Part shown: in pieces, positions 10,234 to 20,370 of the stretch
Layout: each line of letters opens with the position of its first letter
Numbering within the stretch: the stretch's first letter is position 1
Source: an uncultured beta proteobacterium
GTDB lineage: Bacteria > Pseudomonadota > Gammaproteobacteria > Burkholderiales > SG8-39
DNA length: 38,849 bases
Direction of reading: 5' to 3'
NCBI GenBank assembly: GCA_902826155.1
Contig: CADEDU010000016.1
Span: 70,266-109,114, forward strand
The notes under the pieces: generated by a model
The model's input: the letters and a program-made list of their open reading frames with translations, nothing else
Database searches by the model: none
What the model was told of the DNA's origin: nothing
Made by a program: the position numbers and the translations under genes

Positions 10234-11996
10234 TGGCGCTGATTCGACGGCAGTTCGATGCAGTGGTCGTCGGCGCGGGCGGGGCCGGTCTGCGTGCCGC
10301 GCTGCAATTGGCCGAGGCCGGCGTGAAGGTCGCGGTGCTATCGAAAGTCTTTCCGACGCGCTCGCATACGGTTGCAGCGCAGGGCGGGGTGGGCGCTGCG
10401 CTCGGCAACATGGGCGAGGACAGCTGGCTCTGGCATATGTACGACACGATCAAGGGCTCCGACTATCTCGGTGATCAGGACGCGATCGAGTTCATGTGTC
10501 GCGAGGCACCGTCGACGGTGATCGAGATGGAGCACTTCGGTCTGCCCTTCGATCGCAATGACGACGGCACGATCTATCAGCGGCCGTTCGGCGGCCACTC
10601 GATGAATTTCGGCGAGAAACCGGTGCAGCGCAGCTGTTGTGCCGCCGATCGAACCGGTCACGCCATGCTGCATGCGCTCTATCAGCGCAACGTGCGCGCG
10701 AATACGCAGTTCTTCGTCGAATGGATGGCGCTCGATCTGGTGCGCGACGCCGAAGGTGCGGTGGTCGGCGTCACCGCGCTCGAGATGGAAACCGGCGATA
10801 TGTACCTGCTGCAGGCGCGCGCCACCTTATTCGCCACGGGCGGGGCAGGGCGAATCTTCTCGGCCACCACTAACGCCTTCATCAACACGGGCGATGGCAT
10901 CGGTATGGCAGCACGCGCCGGGCTCCCGTTGGAAGACATGGAGTTCTGGCAGTTCCATCCCACCGGCGTGGCGGGCGCTGGCGTGCTGATCACCGAAGGG
11001 GTGCGCGGCGAGGGCGGCTATCTGCTCAACAAGAACGGCGAGCGCTTCATGGAGCGCTATGCGCCCAACATGAAAGACCTCGCCAGCCGCGACGTGGTGT
11101 CGCGTGCGATGGCCACCGAGATCAAGGAAGGGCGCGGCGCCGGCAAGAACGGCGATTGCATCCTGCTCAAGCTCGACCATCTGGGTGTGGAAAAGATCGA
11201 GAAGCGCCTGCCCGGCATCCGCGAGATCGCCAAGAAATTCGCCAATGTCGATCCGGTCAAGGATCCGATCCCGGTGGTGCCGACCGTGCACTACATGATG
11301 GGCGGTATTCCCACCAACTACATGGGCGAGGTGGTCGTGCCGGGTCGCGACGGGCCCAACACCATCGTGCAGGGCTTCTACGCGGCGGGGGAGTGCGCGT
11401 GCGCTTCTGTGCACGGCGCCAACCGCCTCGGCACCAATTCCCTGACCGATCTCGTCGTATTCGGCAAGGCGGCGGGCAACTCGGTGATTGAATATCTGAA
11501 GAAAAATCCAGGACAGCGCGCGCTGCCTGCCGACGCCGGCGAGTTCACGCTCTCGCGCCTGGCGCGGCTCGACGCGCAGAAGGGCGGCGAGAACATCTAC
11601 AAGGTCGCCGATGACATGCGCGTCACCATGCAATTGCACTGCGGCGTGTTCCGCTTCCCCGATCTGCTTGCCGATGGCGTGAAGAAGATCAAGGAAGTCA
11701 CCGAGCGGGTGAAGCGCACCGAGATCACCGACAAGTCCAAGGTCTTCAACACCGCGCGGATCGAGGCGCTCGAGCTGGACAACCTCATCGAGGTGGCGCG
11801 CGCAAGCATGGTGTCAGCCGAAGCGCGTAAAGAATCGCGTGGGGCGCATGACCGCGCCGATTTTCCCAAGCGCGACGACGAACGGTGGCTCAAGCACTCG
11901 CTCTGGTACAAGGAAGGCGACCGGCTCGACTACAAGGCGGTCAACCTGAAGCCGCTCTCCGCCGAATCGTTCGAACCCAAGGCGCGTACCTACTGA
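10233..11996 (+). CDS. sdhA: Succinate dehydrogenase flavoprotein subunit
   Basis: 587-aa catalytic subunit oxidising succinate to fumarate. The FAD dinucleotide motif [13 protein letters not shown] is at 12-24 and the covalent FAD histidine H45 is in SHTVAAQGG. Active-site segments are [20 protein letters not shown], the [11 protein letters not shown] motif and the C-terminal [11 protein letters not shown]. Full family length with no frame disruption. It is coupled to sdhD by a one-base overlap; 76 nt separate it from sdhB. Confidence 0.98.
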   Translation: MALIRRQFDAVVVGAGGAGLRAALQLAEAGVKVAVLSKVFPTRSHTVAAQGGVGAALGNMGEDSWLWHMYDTIKGSDYLGDQDAIEFMCREAPSTVIEMEHFGLPFDRNDDGTIYQRPFGGHSMNFGEKPVQRSCCAADRTGHAMLHALYQRNVRANTQFFVEWMALDLVRDAEGAVVGVTALEMETGDMYLLQARATLFATGGAGRIFSATTNAFINTGDGIGMAARAGLPLEDMEFWQFHPTGVAGAGVLITEGVRGEGGYLLNKNGERFMERYAPNMKDLASRDVVSRAMATEIKEGRGAGKNGDCILLKLDHLGVEKIEKRLPGIREIAKKFANVDPVKDPIPVVPTVHYMMGGIPTNYMGEVVVPGRDGPNTIVQGFYAAGECACASVHGANRLGTNSLTDLVVFGKAAGNSVIEYLKKNPGQRALPADAGEFTLSRLARLDAQKGGENIYKVADDMRVTMQLHCGVFRFPDLLADGVKKIKEVTERVKRTEITDKSKVFNTARIEALELDNLIEVARASMVSAEARKESRGAHDRADFPKRDDERWLKHSLWYKEGDRLDYKAVNLKPLSAESFEPKARTY

Positions 11997-12072
11997 CCAG
12001 GACCGATCCGGGCGCAACGCCGACCCTCGACGGACTCTGTCGCCAACATCCATCCATCCGCGGAACCGACCC

Positions 12073-12768
12073 ATGCGACTGCGCATCCAGCGCTACAACC
12101 CCGATCAGGACGCCAAGCCGTACTTCAAGGAGTACGACGTACAACTCGAGCCGACCGATCAGATGCTGCTCGATGCGCTGGTGCGCGTCAAAGCGATGGA
12201 CGATTCGTTCTCCTTCCGCCGCTCGTGTCGCGAAGGCGTATGCGGTTCGGATGCGATGAATATCAACGGCAAGAACGGGCTCGCCTGCGTCACCCGGGTT
12301 GCCGATTTGAAGGAGACCGTCGAACTGCGGCCGCTGCCCGGCCTGCCGATCGTGCGCGATCTGATCGTCGACATGACGCAGTTCTTCAAGCAGTACCACT
12401 CGATCAAGCCGTACCTGATCAACGACAACCCGCCGCCTGAGAAAGAGCGGCTGCAATCACCCGCCGACCGCGAGGAACTGAACGGCCTGTACGAGTGCAT
12501 CCTGTGCGCGTGCTGCTCGACCTCGTGCCCGTCGTTCTGGTGGAACCCCGACAAATTCGTCGGCCCGGCGGGCCTGCTGCACGCGTATCGGTTCATCGCC
12601 GATACCCGCGACGAGGCGACTGCGGAGCGTCTCGACAACCTGGAAGATCCTTATCGCTTGTTCCGCTGCCACACCATCATGAACTGCGTCGACGTCTGCC
12701 CGAAGGGACTCAATCCCACCAAGGCGATCGGCAAGATCAAGGAAATCATGGTCAAGCGCACGGTATAG
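12073..12768 (+). CDS. sdhB: Succinate dehydrogenase iron-sulfur subunit
   Basis: 231-aa electron-transfer subunit with all three cluster motifs. [2Fe-2S]: C52, C57 and C72 with D60, as in most bacterial SdhB. [4Fe-4S]: C142, C145 and C148 in CILCACCSTSCP. [3Fe-4S]: C152, C199 and C205, with C209 completing the second 4Fe-4S motif. It carries electrons from the flavin in SdhA to quinone at SdhCD. Full length. It is followed after 26 nt by the assembly factor sdhE. Confidence 0.97.
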   Translation: MRLRIQRYNPDQDAKPYFKEYDVQLEPTDQMLLDALVRVKAMDDSFSFRRSCREGVCGSDAMNINGKNGLACVTRVADLKETVELRPLPGLPIVRDLIVDMTQFFKQYHSIKPYLINDNPPPEKERLQSPADREELNGLYECILCACCSTSCPSFWWNPDKFVGPAGLLHAYRFIADTRDEATAERLDNLEDPYRLFRCHTIMNCVDVCPKGLNPTKAIGKIKEIMVKRTV

Positions 12769-12794
12769 CGCCGCGCACATCCCCCGGGGGCTCC

Positions 12795-13040
12795 ATGGCA
12801 GCACTGAACGAAGAGGAATTGCGACGACTGAGGTGGCACTGCCGGCGCGGACTCCTGGAAAATGACCTGGTCTTGGACAAGTTTCTTGGCGTGTACGCGC
12901 GGGATTTGGACTCGGACCGTCTCACGCGGTTGAACGAACTGCTCGAGTTGGGGGATAACGAGTTGTGGGATCTGATCAGCGCCCGCACCGAGCCGTCCGC
13001 CCGACACATCGAGATGGTGCAGTGGTTGCGCGCCTGTTGA
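12795..13040 (+). CDS. sdhE: FAD assembly factor for succinate dehydrogenase (SDH5 family)
   Basis: 81-aa SdhE/YgfY/SDH5-type protein that promotes covalent flavinylation of SdhA. The family's RGxxE motif is present as RRGLLENDL near residues 17-25, within WHCRRGLLENDLVLDKF. The C-terminal NELWDLISART followed by a helix ending in WLRA is also typical. The ATG at 12795 follows a G-rich CCCCCGGGGGCTCC leader; the longer frame upstream overlaps sdhB and is rejected. Its position directly after sdhB is the standard betaproteobacterial arrangement. Confidence 0.93.
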   Translation: MAALNEEELRRLRWHCRRGLLENDLVLDKFLGVYARDLDSDRLTRLNELLELGDNELWDLISARTEPSARHIEMVQWLRAC

Positions 13041-13064
13041 GGGCGGGTGCAGCCCGAGTTTTGC

Positions 13065-13086
13065 CGGCAAGCCCTGCTGCTTGCCG
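13065..13086 (+). repeat. Hairpin between sdhE and gltA
   Basis: A perfect 8-bp stem, CGGCAAGC at 13065-13072 pairing with GCTTGCCG at 13079-13086, encloses a 6-nt loop. It sits 25 nt after the sdhE stop in a 167-nt gap. No U-run follows. Possible roles are an mRNA processing/stability element or a partial terminator that sets the ratio of sdh to gltA. Confidence 0.5.
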
Positions 13087-13207
13087 ATTCGAGCCCGAGC
13101 ACTTCGATCGGCCGGTCGCGGCGCGGGCAATAGATGGGGGTTTGGAGGCACGCCCTCCAGTCTGATCGACCACCTCGTGGGTCACTTCTCTAGTGCGGAG
13201 AGTCAAA

Positions 13208-14503
13208 GTGGATGCAAATCGCAAAGCAGTGCTGACGTACGGTGACGGCAAGACCGCCGAGTTTCCGGTGCTGGGCGGGTCGATCGGCCCCGACGTAGTC
13301 GACATCCGCAGCCTGTACGGCAAGACCGGAATGTTCACCTACGATCCGGGCTTCCTCTCGACCGCCAGCTGCCAGTCCACGATCACCTACATCGACGGTG
13401 ACCAGGGCGTGCTGCTCTACCGCGGCTACCCGATCGAGCAACTGGCGGAACACTGCGACTTCCTCGAGACCGCATATCTGCTCACGGTCGGCGAGCTGCC
13501 GAACAAGAAGCAGAAGCAGGTGTACGAGGACACGATCATGCACCACACCATGGTGCACGAGCAGCTCACCCGGTTCTTCTCCGGTTTCCGGCGCGATGCG
13601 CACCCGATGGCGGTGATGGTCGGGGTGGTAGGCGCGCTCTCGGCCTTCTATCACGACTCGCTCGACATCAATAATCCCGAGCACCGCAAGATCTCGCAGC
13701 ACCGCCTGATCGCCAAGCTGCCGACCATCGTGGCCATGTGCTACAAGTACTCGATCGGTCAGCCGTTCATGTACCCGCGCAACGATCTGACGTACACGGC
13801 GAACTTCATGCGCATGATGTTCGGCACGCCGGCCGAGGATTACAAGGTCAATCCGGTGCTGGTGAAGGCGCTCGATCGCATCTTCATCCTGCATGCCGAC
13901 CATGAGCAAAACGCCTCCACCTCGACAGTGCGCGTCGCAGGCTCGTCGGGTGCCAATCCGTTCGCGTGTATCGCCGCGGGTATCGCCTGTCTATGGGGGC
14001 CCGCGCACGGCGGCGCGAATGAGGCGTGCCTCAACATGCTGGAAGAAATCGGCGACGTCTCCAAGATCGGCGAGTTCATCAAGCAGGTAAAAGACAAGAA
14101 CTCCAACGTCAAGCTGATGGGCTTCGGGCACCGCGTCTACAAGAACTACGATCCGCGCGCCAAGCTGATGCAGCAGACCTGTCACGAGGTGCTGAGCGAA
14201 CTGGGCCTGGGCGATGATCGACTGTTCAAACTGTCGGTCGCGCTGGAGAAGATCGCGCTCGAAGACGAATACTTCGTGAGCCGCAAGCTCTATCCGAACG
14301 TCGACTTCTACTCCGGCATCGTGCAGCGCGCGCTGGGCATCCCCGTGTCGATGTTCACCTGCATCTTCGCCCTCGCGCGCACGGTGGGCTGGATCGCGCA
14401 GTGGAACGAGATGATCGCCGACCCGGATCAGAAGATCAGCCGGCCACGGCAGCTCTACAACGGTCAGGTCAGCCGGCCGGTGCCGCCGCTCGCCAAGCGC
14501 TGA
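13208..14503 (+). CDS. gltA: Citrate synthase (type II, hexameric)
   Basis: 431-aa citrate synthase condensing acetyl-CoA and oxaloacetate. Signature blocks are [33 protein letters not shown] (catalytic His near residue 265), [15 protein letters not shown] (His near 307) and the C-terminal [13 protein letters not shown] and [13 protein letters not shown]. The GTG at 13208 is preferred as start because GGAGAG at 13197-13202 lies 5 nt upstream. An in-frame GTG at 13193 has no such site. The long form of the N-terminal domain is as in Gram-negative, NADH-sensitive enzymes. It is fifth-to-sixth gene of the sdh-gltA-suc run. Confidence 0.97.
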   Translation: MDANRKAVLTYGDGKTAEFPVLGGSIGPDVVDIRSLYGKTGMFTYDPGFLSTASCQSTITYIDGDQGVLLYRGYPIEQLAEHCDFLETAYLLTVGELPNKKQKQVYEDTIMHHTMVHEQLTRFFSGFRRDAHPMAVMVGVVGALSAFYHDSLDINNPEHRKISQHRLIAKLPTIVAMCYKYSIGQPFMYPRNDLTYTANFMRMMFGTPAEDYKVNPVLVKALDRIFILHADHEQNASTSTVRVAGSSGANPFACIAAGIACLWGPAHGGANEACLNMLEEIGDVSKIGEFIKQVKDKNSNVKLMGFGHRVYKNYDPRAKLMQQTCHEVLSELGLGDDRLFKLSVALEKIALEDEYFVSRKLYPNVDFYSGIVQRALGIPVSMFTCIFALARTVGWIAQWNEMIADPDQKISRPRQLYNGQVSRPVPPLAKR

Positions 14504-14542
14504 TCGCTCCCAGTCAAGCCGTCGTCGCGGAGGTAAACGGTC

Positions 14543-17380
14543 ATGATGAAAGAGTTCCTGTCGAACTCGTATCTGTTCGGCGGCAACGCCCCGTTCGTTG
14601 AAGAGCTGTACGAGGCATACCTGCTCAACCCGCAGTCGGTCCCCGACACCTGGCGCGACTACTTCGACAAGATGCAGGTGCTGCCGTCCGGTTCTGCCGG
14701 CGCGAGCACGGCACGCGACGTCGCACACGCGCCGATCGTCGAAGCGTTCGCGCAGCGGGCGAAATCGGGCGCGTTCAAGCAACCGACGCTGGTCGCCGAT
14801 CAGACGATCAACCGCAAGCAGGTCTATGTGCTGCTGCTGATCGCGGCGTATCGGATGATGGGATGCCGCTGGGCCAACCTCGACCCGCTCAAGCGCATGC
14901 CCAGGCCGCATATCCCGGAGCTGGAGCCCGCGTTCTACGATCTCACCGAAGCCGATCTGGAGCTCACGTTCAACACCGGTACGCTGGTGGGGCCGGAGCG
15001 CGCGACGCTGCGGGAGATCCTGCAGATCCTGCGCGACACCTATTGCGGCTCGATCGGCGCGGAGTACATGTACATCGGTGATCCGGCGCAGAAGCGCTGG
15101 ATTCAGCAGCGCCTGGAGCCGATGCGCGGCCAGCCGCAGATCGGCAACGATGCGCGCAAGCGCGTCCTCGAACGGTTGACGGCTGCCGAGACGCTGGAGA
15201 AGTACCTGCACACCCGCTACGTCGGCCAGAAGCGCTTCTCGCTCGAAGGCGGTGAGACGCTCATCCCCTGCATGGACGAGATCCTGCAGCGCTCCGGCAG
15301 CCAGGGCGTCGAGGAGCTGGTGATCGGCATGGCACATCGAGGCCGGCTGAACGTGCTGGTCAATACGCTGGGCAAATCCCCGAAGGATCTGTTCGCCGAA
15401 TTCGAAGGCAAGAACGTATCGGAACTCTCCTCGGGCGACGTCAAGTACCACCTCGGATTCTCGTCCGACGTGTCCACGCCTGGCGGGCCGATCCATCTGA
15501 CGCTGGCGTTCAATCCGTCGCACCTGGAAATCGTCAACCCGGTGGTCCAGGGTTCGGTGCGTGCCCGCCAGCATCGACGCAAGGACAAGACCGGCGACAA
15601 GGTGCTGTCGGTGCTGATCCACGGCGATGCCGCCTTCGCCGGGCAGGGCGTCATCATGGAGACGTTCAACCTGGCGCAGACGCGCGGCTACGGCACGGGT
15701 GGCACCGTGCATATCGTCATCAACAATCAGATCGGCTTCACGACCTCCGACCCGCGCGACGCACGCTCGACGATGTACTGCACCGACGTGGCGAAGATGG
15801 TGGAAGCACCGATCTTCCATGTGAACGCCGACGACCCGGAAGCCGCCACGTTCGTCTGCCAGCTGGCGATGGACTACCGCAAGGAATTCAAGAAAGACGT
15901 CGTCATCGATCTGATCTGCTTTCGCAGGCTGGGCCACAACGAGCAGGACGAGCCGTTCATGACCCAGCCGCTGATGTACAAGAAGATCGCGCAGCATCCG
16001 GGCACGCGCCGGCTCTACGCCGACAAGCTGGTTGCACAGGGCGCCATCAGTGCCGACGATCCCGATCAGCTGATCAAGGACTATCGCCAGGCCCTCGACG
16101 AGGGCCGCCATACCTCCAGCCCGGTGCTGTCCAACTTCCAGCGCAAGTACGCGGTCGATTGGTCGCCATTCCTGAATGCGAAGTGGACCGACACGGCCGA
16201 TACCGCCGTACCGCTCACCGATCTGGAGCGCCTTGGCGAGCGCATCGCCCACGTGCCGGATGGCTTCAAGCTGCACGCATCGGTCGAGCGCGTGGTGCAG
16301 GCGCGCCGCGAGATGGCGCAGGGCAAGAAGATGCTCGACTGGGGCATGGCCGAGTCGCTCGCCTACGCGTCATTACTGGTGAACGGCTTCGGGGTGCGCA
16401 TCTCCGGTCAGGACTCGGGCCGAGGCACCTTCGCCCACCGTCACTCGGTGCTGCACGATCAGAACAGAGAAAAGTGGGATCAGGGCTCCTACATCGCACT
16501 GTCGAACCTTGCGGACAATCAGGCTGATTTCCAGGTGATCGACTCGGTGCTCTCCGAGGAAGCGGTGCTCGGCTTCGACTACGGCTATGCCTGCGCCGAG
16601 CCGAACGAGTTGACCATCTGGGAAGCGCAGTTCGGCGATTTCGCCAACGGCGCGCAGGTGGTGATCGACCAGTTCATCGCATCGGGCGAAGCGAAGTGGG
16701 GCAGGCTGTGCGGCCTGGTCATGCTGCTGCCGCACGGCTACGAAGGGCAGGGGCCGGAGCACTCCTCGGCGCGCCTTGAGCGTTATCTGCAACTGTGCGC
16801 CGAACACAACATGCAGGTGTGCGTGCCGACCACTCCGGCGCAGATCTTCCATCTGCTTCGCAGGCAGATGCTGCGCAATTTCCGCAAGCCGCTGATCGTG
16901 TTCACGCCGAAATCGCTGCTGCGCAAGCCCGAGGCGGTTTCCAGCCTCAAGGACCTGGCCAAGGGCGGCTTCCAGACGGTCATCGGCGAGGTCGACGCGC
17001 TCGACGAAAGCACGGTTACTCGCATCGTCGCATGCAGCGGCAAGGTGTACTACGACCTGCTGCTTGCCAGACGCGAGCGCAAGCTCGATCACATCGCGGT
17101 CATCCGTGTCGAGCAGCTCTATCCATTCCCGCACAAGCAGTTCGCGCTGGAAATGAAGCGTTATCCGAATGCGAAGGAAATCGTGTGGTGCCAGGAAGAG
17201 CCGCAGAACCAGGGCGCCTGGTACCAGACACAGCACTACTTCGTCGAGAACATGCGAGCGGATCAGCGCCTGCACTACGCGGGGCGCGCGTCATCGGCGG
17301 CGCCTGCGGTGGGGTACGTTGCCAAACACGCGGAGCAGCAGAAGAAGCTCGTGGATATGGCGTTTGGGAAACTCAAATAG
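14543..17380 (+). CDS. sucA: 2-oxoglutarate dehydrogenase E1 component
   Basis: 945-aa thiamine-diphosphate-dependent E1o. N-terminal FLSNSYLFGGNAPFVEELYE is typical. GMAHRGRLNVLVN (about 262-274) and HGDAAFAGQGVIMETFN (about 358-374), with the Mg/ThDP-binding GD, lie in the central domain. The C-terminal domain has VLGFDYGYA, LLPHGYEGQGPEHSSARLER and WCQEEPQNQGAW. The ATG at 14543 is 8 nt after GGAGGT. It decarboxylates 2-oxoglutarate and transfers succinyl to the lipoyl arm of SucB. A 289-nt gap with three hairpins separates it from sucB. Confidence 0.98.
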   Translation: MMKEFLSNSYLFGGNAPFVEELYEAYLLNPQSVPDTWRDYFDKMQVLPSGSAGASTARDVAHAPIVEAFAQRAKSGAFKQPTLVADQTINRKQVYVLLLIAAYRMMGCRWANLDPLKRMPRPHIPELEPAFYDLTEADLELTFNTGTLVGPERATLREILQILRDTYCGSIGAEYMYIGDPAQKRWIQQRLEPMRGQPQIGNDARKRVLERLTAAETLEKYLHTRYVGQKRFSLEGGETLIPCMDEILQRSGSQGVEELVIGMAHRGRLNVLVNTLGKSPKDLFAEFEGKNVSELSSGDVKYHLGFSSDVSTPGGPIHLTLAFNPSHLEIVNPVVQGSVRARQHRRKDKTGDKVLSVLIHGDAAFAGQGVIMETFNLAQTRGYGTGGTVHIVINNQIGFTTSDPRDARSTMYCTDVAKMVEAPIFHVNADDPEAATFVCQLAMDYRKEFKKDVVIDLICFRRLGHNEQDEPFMTQPLMYKKIAQHPGTRRLYADKLVAQGAISADDPDQLIKDYRQALDEGRHTSSPVLSNFQRKYAVDWSPFLNAKWTDTADTAVPLTDLERLGERIAHVPDGFKLHASVERVVQARREMAQGKKMLDWGMAESLAYASLLVNGFGVRISGQDSGRGTFAHRHSVLHDQNREKWDQGSYIALSNLADNQADFQVIDSVLSEEAVLGFDYGYACAEPNELTIWEAQFGDFANGAQVVIDQFIASGEAKWGRLCGLVMLLPHGYEGQGPEHSSARLERYLQLCAEHNMQVCVPTTPAQIFHLLRRQMLRNFRKPLIVFTPKSLLRKPEAVSSLKDLAKGGFQTVIGEVDALDESTVTRIVACSGKVYYDLLLARRERKLDHIAVIRVEQLYPFPHKQFALEMKRYPNAKEIVWCQEEPQNQGAWYQTQHYFVENMRADQRLHYAGRASSAAPAVGYVAKHAEQQKKLVDMAFGKLK

Positions 17381-17381
17381 G

Positions 17382-17492
17382 GTTATTGCGTCGTCGGGTT
17401 CCGCCGACGCAATAACTGTCCGGATTCGAGCGTCATCCCAACGCGGATGACGCTCAATCCGGACGCAGGCCCGGCGTGTTTCCACGCGGGCC
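17382..17492 (+). repeat. Three tandem hairpins between sucA and sucB
   Basis: Three consecutive inverted repeats start 2 nt after the sucA stop. First: arms 17382-17393 and 17405-17416, 12 bp perfect, ends GTTATTGCGTCG. Second: arms 17418-17438 and 17445-17464, 20 bp with one bulged C, ends GTCCGGATT. Third: arms 17468-17478 and 17483-17492, 10 bp with one bulged G, loop TTTC. Spacing is 1-3 nt. None ends in a clear U-tract. Arrays like this can block 3' exonucleases, serve as endonuclease sites or cause partial termination, so they may set the E1 to E2/E3 ratio. They could also be REP-type mobile palindromes. Confidence 0.75.
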
Positions 17493-17669
17493 GTTTCAGG
17501 CGACCGTCGAGCTTCATGCAGACGGCACGCTCTCAATACAACAACAAAGGGCTGGAGACGCGAGGTGGTCATCGGCCCCTCTTCCGGCGCGTTACGCGCT
17601 GAGTTTTTGCTGTACGCCGCGGTGAGGCTGAGCCGACCCAGGCGAAAAACCGAACGGAGAGTCCATTTC

Positions 17670-18911
17670 ATGCTGGTTGAGGTCAAGGTACCGCAGCTGT
17701 CGGAGTCGGTTGCCGAAGCGACGCTGCTGAGCTGGCACAAGCAGGAAGGCGAAGCGGTCAAACGCGACGAAAACCTGATCGACATCGAAACCGACAAGGT
17801 CGTGCTCGAACTGCCGGCACCCGTGGATGGCGTGATCGTGAAGATCGCCAAGAGCGGCGGCGGAACGGTGGTCAGCGGCGAGGTGATCGCCACCATCGAC
17901 ACCGAAGCGAAAGCCAGCGCCGCTGCAGCGGCCGCGGCCTCGCCGGTAAAGCCACAGCCGGTCGCGGTGGCGCCGACCCCGTCGGTTGCTCCGGCCGCCG
18001 AACAGAAAGTGATGCCCGCCGCAAGCAAGATCGCAGCCGAGCGCGGCATCGATACCGCGCAGATCAGCGGCACCGGCCGTGATGGCCGTGTCACCAAGGC
18101 CGACGTGCTGGGTGCCGGGGCGCCCTCGGCAGCACCTTCGGCACCACCCGCGGCGCGGCCCAATCTGCCTCACGCCCCGACGCCGGTGAACATGGAGGCG
18201 CTGCTGGGCGATCGCCCCGAACAGCGCGTGCCGATGTCGCGCCTGCGCGCACGGGTGGCCGAACGCCTGGTGCAGTCGCAGTCGACCGCGGCCATCCTCA
18301 CCACCTTCAACGAAGTGAACATGGCGCCGGTCATCGATCTGCGCAAGAAGTACGGCGAGCGCTTCGAGAAGGAACATGGCGTGCGGCTGGGCTTCATGTC
18401 GTTCTTCGTGAAGGCTGCGGTACACGCGCTCAAGAAGTACCCGATCGTCAACGCTTCGGTCGACGGCAACGACATCGTCTATCACGGCTATTTCGACATC
18501 GGCATCGCGGTGGCCAGTCCACGCGGACTGGTGGTGCCGATCCTGCGCGACGTCGATCAACTCTCGATCGCCGACATCGAGAAGAAGATCGCCGAGTTCG
18601 GCAAGCGCGCGCAGGAAGGCAAGCTCTCCATCGAGGATCTCACCGGCGGCACGTTCTCGATCTCCAATGGCGGCGTGTTCGGTTCGATGTTGTCCACCCC
18701 GATCATCAACCCGCCGCAGAGCGCGATCCTGGGTATTCACGCCACCAAGGATCGACCAGTGGTCGAGAACGGGCAAATCGTGGTGCGGCCGATGAACTAC
18801 CTGGCGATGTCGTACGACCATCGCATCATCGACGGACGGGAGGCGGTGCTCTCGCTGGTGGCGATCAAAGACGCGCTGGAGGATCCGGCGCGACTGCTGC
18901 TCGACCTGTAA
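17670..18911 (+). CDS. sucB: 2-oxoglutarate dehydrogenase E2, dihydrolipoyl succinyltransferase
   Basis: 413-aa E2o. The N-terminal lipoyl domain carries the lipoylated K43 in [11 protein letters not shown]. An Ala/Pro-rich linker follows (about 92-115). The peripheral subunit-binding domain is around [18 protein letters not shown] and [15 protein letters not shown] (about 115-150). A second linker leads to the catalytic domain, ending with the HxxxD motif [13 protein letters not shown]. The start at 17670 ([13 protein letters not shown]) is 8 nt after GGAGAG; the frame before it is not family-like. It forms the core of the complex with SucA and LpdA, and the lpdA ATG follows after 12 nt. Confidence 0.97.
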   Translation: MLVEVKVPQLSESVAEATLLSWHKQEGEAVKRDENLIDIETDKVVLELPAPVDGVIVKIAKSGGGTVVSGEVIATIDTEAKASAAAAAAASPVKPQPVAVAPTPSVAPAAEQKVMPAASKIAAERGIDTAQISGTGRDGRVTKADVLGAGAPSAAPSAPPAARPNLPHAPTPVNMEALLGDRPEQRVPMSRLRARVAERLVQSQSTAAILTTFNEVNMAPVIDLRKKYGERFEKEHGVRLGFMSFFVKAAVHALKKYPIVNASVDGNDIVYHGYFDIGIAVASPRGLVVPILRDVDQLSIADIEKKIAEFGKRAQEGKLSIEDLTGGTFSISNGGVFGSMLSTPIINPPQSAILGIHATKDRPVVENGQIVVRPMNYLAMSYDHRIIDGREAVLSLVAIKDALEDPARLLLDL

Positions 18912-18923
18912 CCGGCGACCGTC

Positions 18924-20342
18924 ATGGCACAGCAATTCGATGTCGTCGTAGTGGGCGCGGGTCCGGCCGGCTATGTATGCGCGATCCGGGCCGCGCAACT
19001 CGGTTTCAAGACCGCTTGCGTGGAGGAATGGAAGTCGCCTCAGGGGGCCCCCGTGCTTGGCGGTACCTGCCTGAACGTGGGTTGCATCCCGTCCAAGGCG
19101 CTGCTCGAATCGTCGGAGAACTACGAGAAAACGCTGCATCACCTGGGCGAGCACGGCATCACCGTCTCCGGCACTTCGTTCGATCTGACGAAGATGCTCG
19201 CGCGCAAGGACGCGATCGTCACCAAGATGACCCGAGGCATCGAGTTCCTGTTTCGCAAGAACAAGATCACTTGGCTCAAGGGGCATGGCAGGTTCACCGG
19301 CCGGTCCGCCGAGGGCTGGCAACTTGCGGCAGGCGATGAGGCGATCGCTGCCAAGCACGTGGTCATCGCCACCGGGTCCAAGGCGCGTCATTTGTCCGAC
19401 GTCGCGGTCGATCAGCGCAAGGTGTGCGACAACATCGGTGCGCTCGGCTTCGACTCGGTACCGAAGAAGCTCGGTGTGATCGGCGCAGGCGTGATCGGTC
19501 TGGAGCTGGGCAGCGTCTGGCGTCGGCTCGGCGCTCAGGTCACGGTGCTCGAAGCGTTGCCGACGTTCCTCGCTGCCGCCGACGAGACCATCGCCAAGGA
19601 AGCGTGGAAGATCTTCACCCGCGATCAGGCGCTCGATATCAAGCTCGGCGCGCAGATCGACCGGGTCGACACCAGCGGTGCGGGAGTCGTCGTCGAGTAC
19701 GGCCACGACGGCAAGAAGCAAAGGCTCGAATGCGACCGGTTGATCGTGTCGGTGGGGCGCGTGCCCAACACCGATGATCTGGGCGAAGCCGCAGTCGGAC
19801 TCAAGAAGGATGCGCGCGGGTTCATCGAAGTGGATGCGCACTGCCGCACCAACCTGCCGAACGTCTACGCGATCGGCGATGTGGTGCGCGGCCCGATGCT
19901 CGCGCACAAAGGATCCGAAGAGGGCGTGATGGTCGCGGAGATCATGGCCGGTCAGAAGGGACATGTGAATCTGGCAACGATCCCGTGGATCATCTACACC
20001 TCGCCCGAAGTGGCCTGGGTCGGCAAGACCGAGCAGGAGCTCAAGCAGTCAGGGGTACCGTATCGGGTAGGCACGTTCCCGTTCGCGGCCAATGGCCGGG
20101 CCCAGGGACAGGGCAACACCGAGGGCATGGTCAAGATGCTCGCGCACGAAAAAACCGATGAAGTGCTCGGTGTGCACATCCTCAACACGCATGCCTCCGA
20201 GCTCATCGCCGAAGCGGTGCTGGCCATGGAGTTCCGCGCTTCGTCCGAGGACATCGCGCGGATCGTGCATGGTCACCCGACGCTGTCCGAGGTGGTCCAT
20301 GAAGCGGCGCTTGGCGTAGCGGGGCGGGCTCTGCACATCTGA
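18924..20342 (+). CDS. lpdA: Dihydrolipoyl dehydrogenase (E3)
   Basis: 472-aa flavoprotein disulfide reductase that reoxidises the lipoyl groups of SucB with NAD. The FAD motif VVVGAGPAGYVCA is at 8-20 and the redox-active disulfide C49/C54 in GGTCLNVGCIPSK. The NAD-binding GAGVIGLELGSVWRRLG is near 185, YAIGDVVRGPMLAHK near 312, and the C-terminal interface has HGHPTLSEVVHEAAL with the catalytic His-Glu pair. Spaced 12 nt from sucB, so translationally linked. Position suggests dedication to the 2-oxoglutarate complex, although E3 may be shared. Confidence 0.97.
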   Translation: MAQQFDVVVVGAGPAGYVCAIRAAQLGFKTACVEEWKSPQGAPVLGGTCLNVGCIPSKALLESSENYEKTLHHLGEHGITVSGTSFDLTKMLARKDAIVTKMTRGIEFLFRKNKITWLKGHGRFTGRSAEGWQLAAGDEAIAAKHVVIATGSKARHLSDVAVDQRKVCDNIGALGFDSVPKKLGVIGAGVIGLELGSVWRRLGAQVTVLEALPTFLAAADETIAKEAWKIFTRDQALDIKLGAQIDRVDTSGAGVVVEYGHDGKKQRLECDRLIVSVGRVPNTDDLGEAAVGLKKDARGFIEVDAHCRTNLPNVYAIGDVVRGPMLAHKGSEEGVMVAEIMAGQKGHVNLATIPWIIYTSPEVAWVGKTEQELKQSGVPYRVGTFPFAANGRAQGQGNTEGMVKMLAHEKTDEVLGVHILNTHASELIAEAVLAMEFRASSEDIARIVHGHPTLSEVVHEAALGVAGRALHI

Positions 20343-20370
20343 GCAAGCAGTTGCAGGGCTCTGCCCGAAC

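Noticed and set aside
13144..13158. GGAGG/CCTCC inverted repeat upstream of gltA
   Set aside because: A five-base stem too far from the gltA start to mask its ribosome binding site.
13991..16276. 761-codon minus-strand open frame opposite gltA and sucA
   Set aside because: It is the GC-skew shadow of the sense codons; sucA on the plus strand has all catalytic motifs.
17592..19964. 790-codon minus-strand open frame opposite sucB and lpdA
   Set aside because: Shadow frame with repetitive Arg/His/Asp composition; no start signal or domain.
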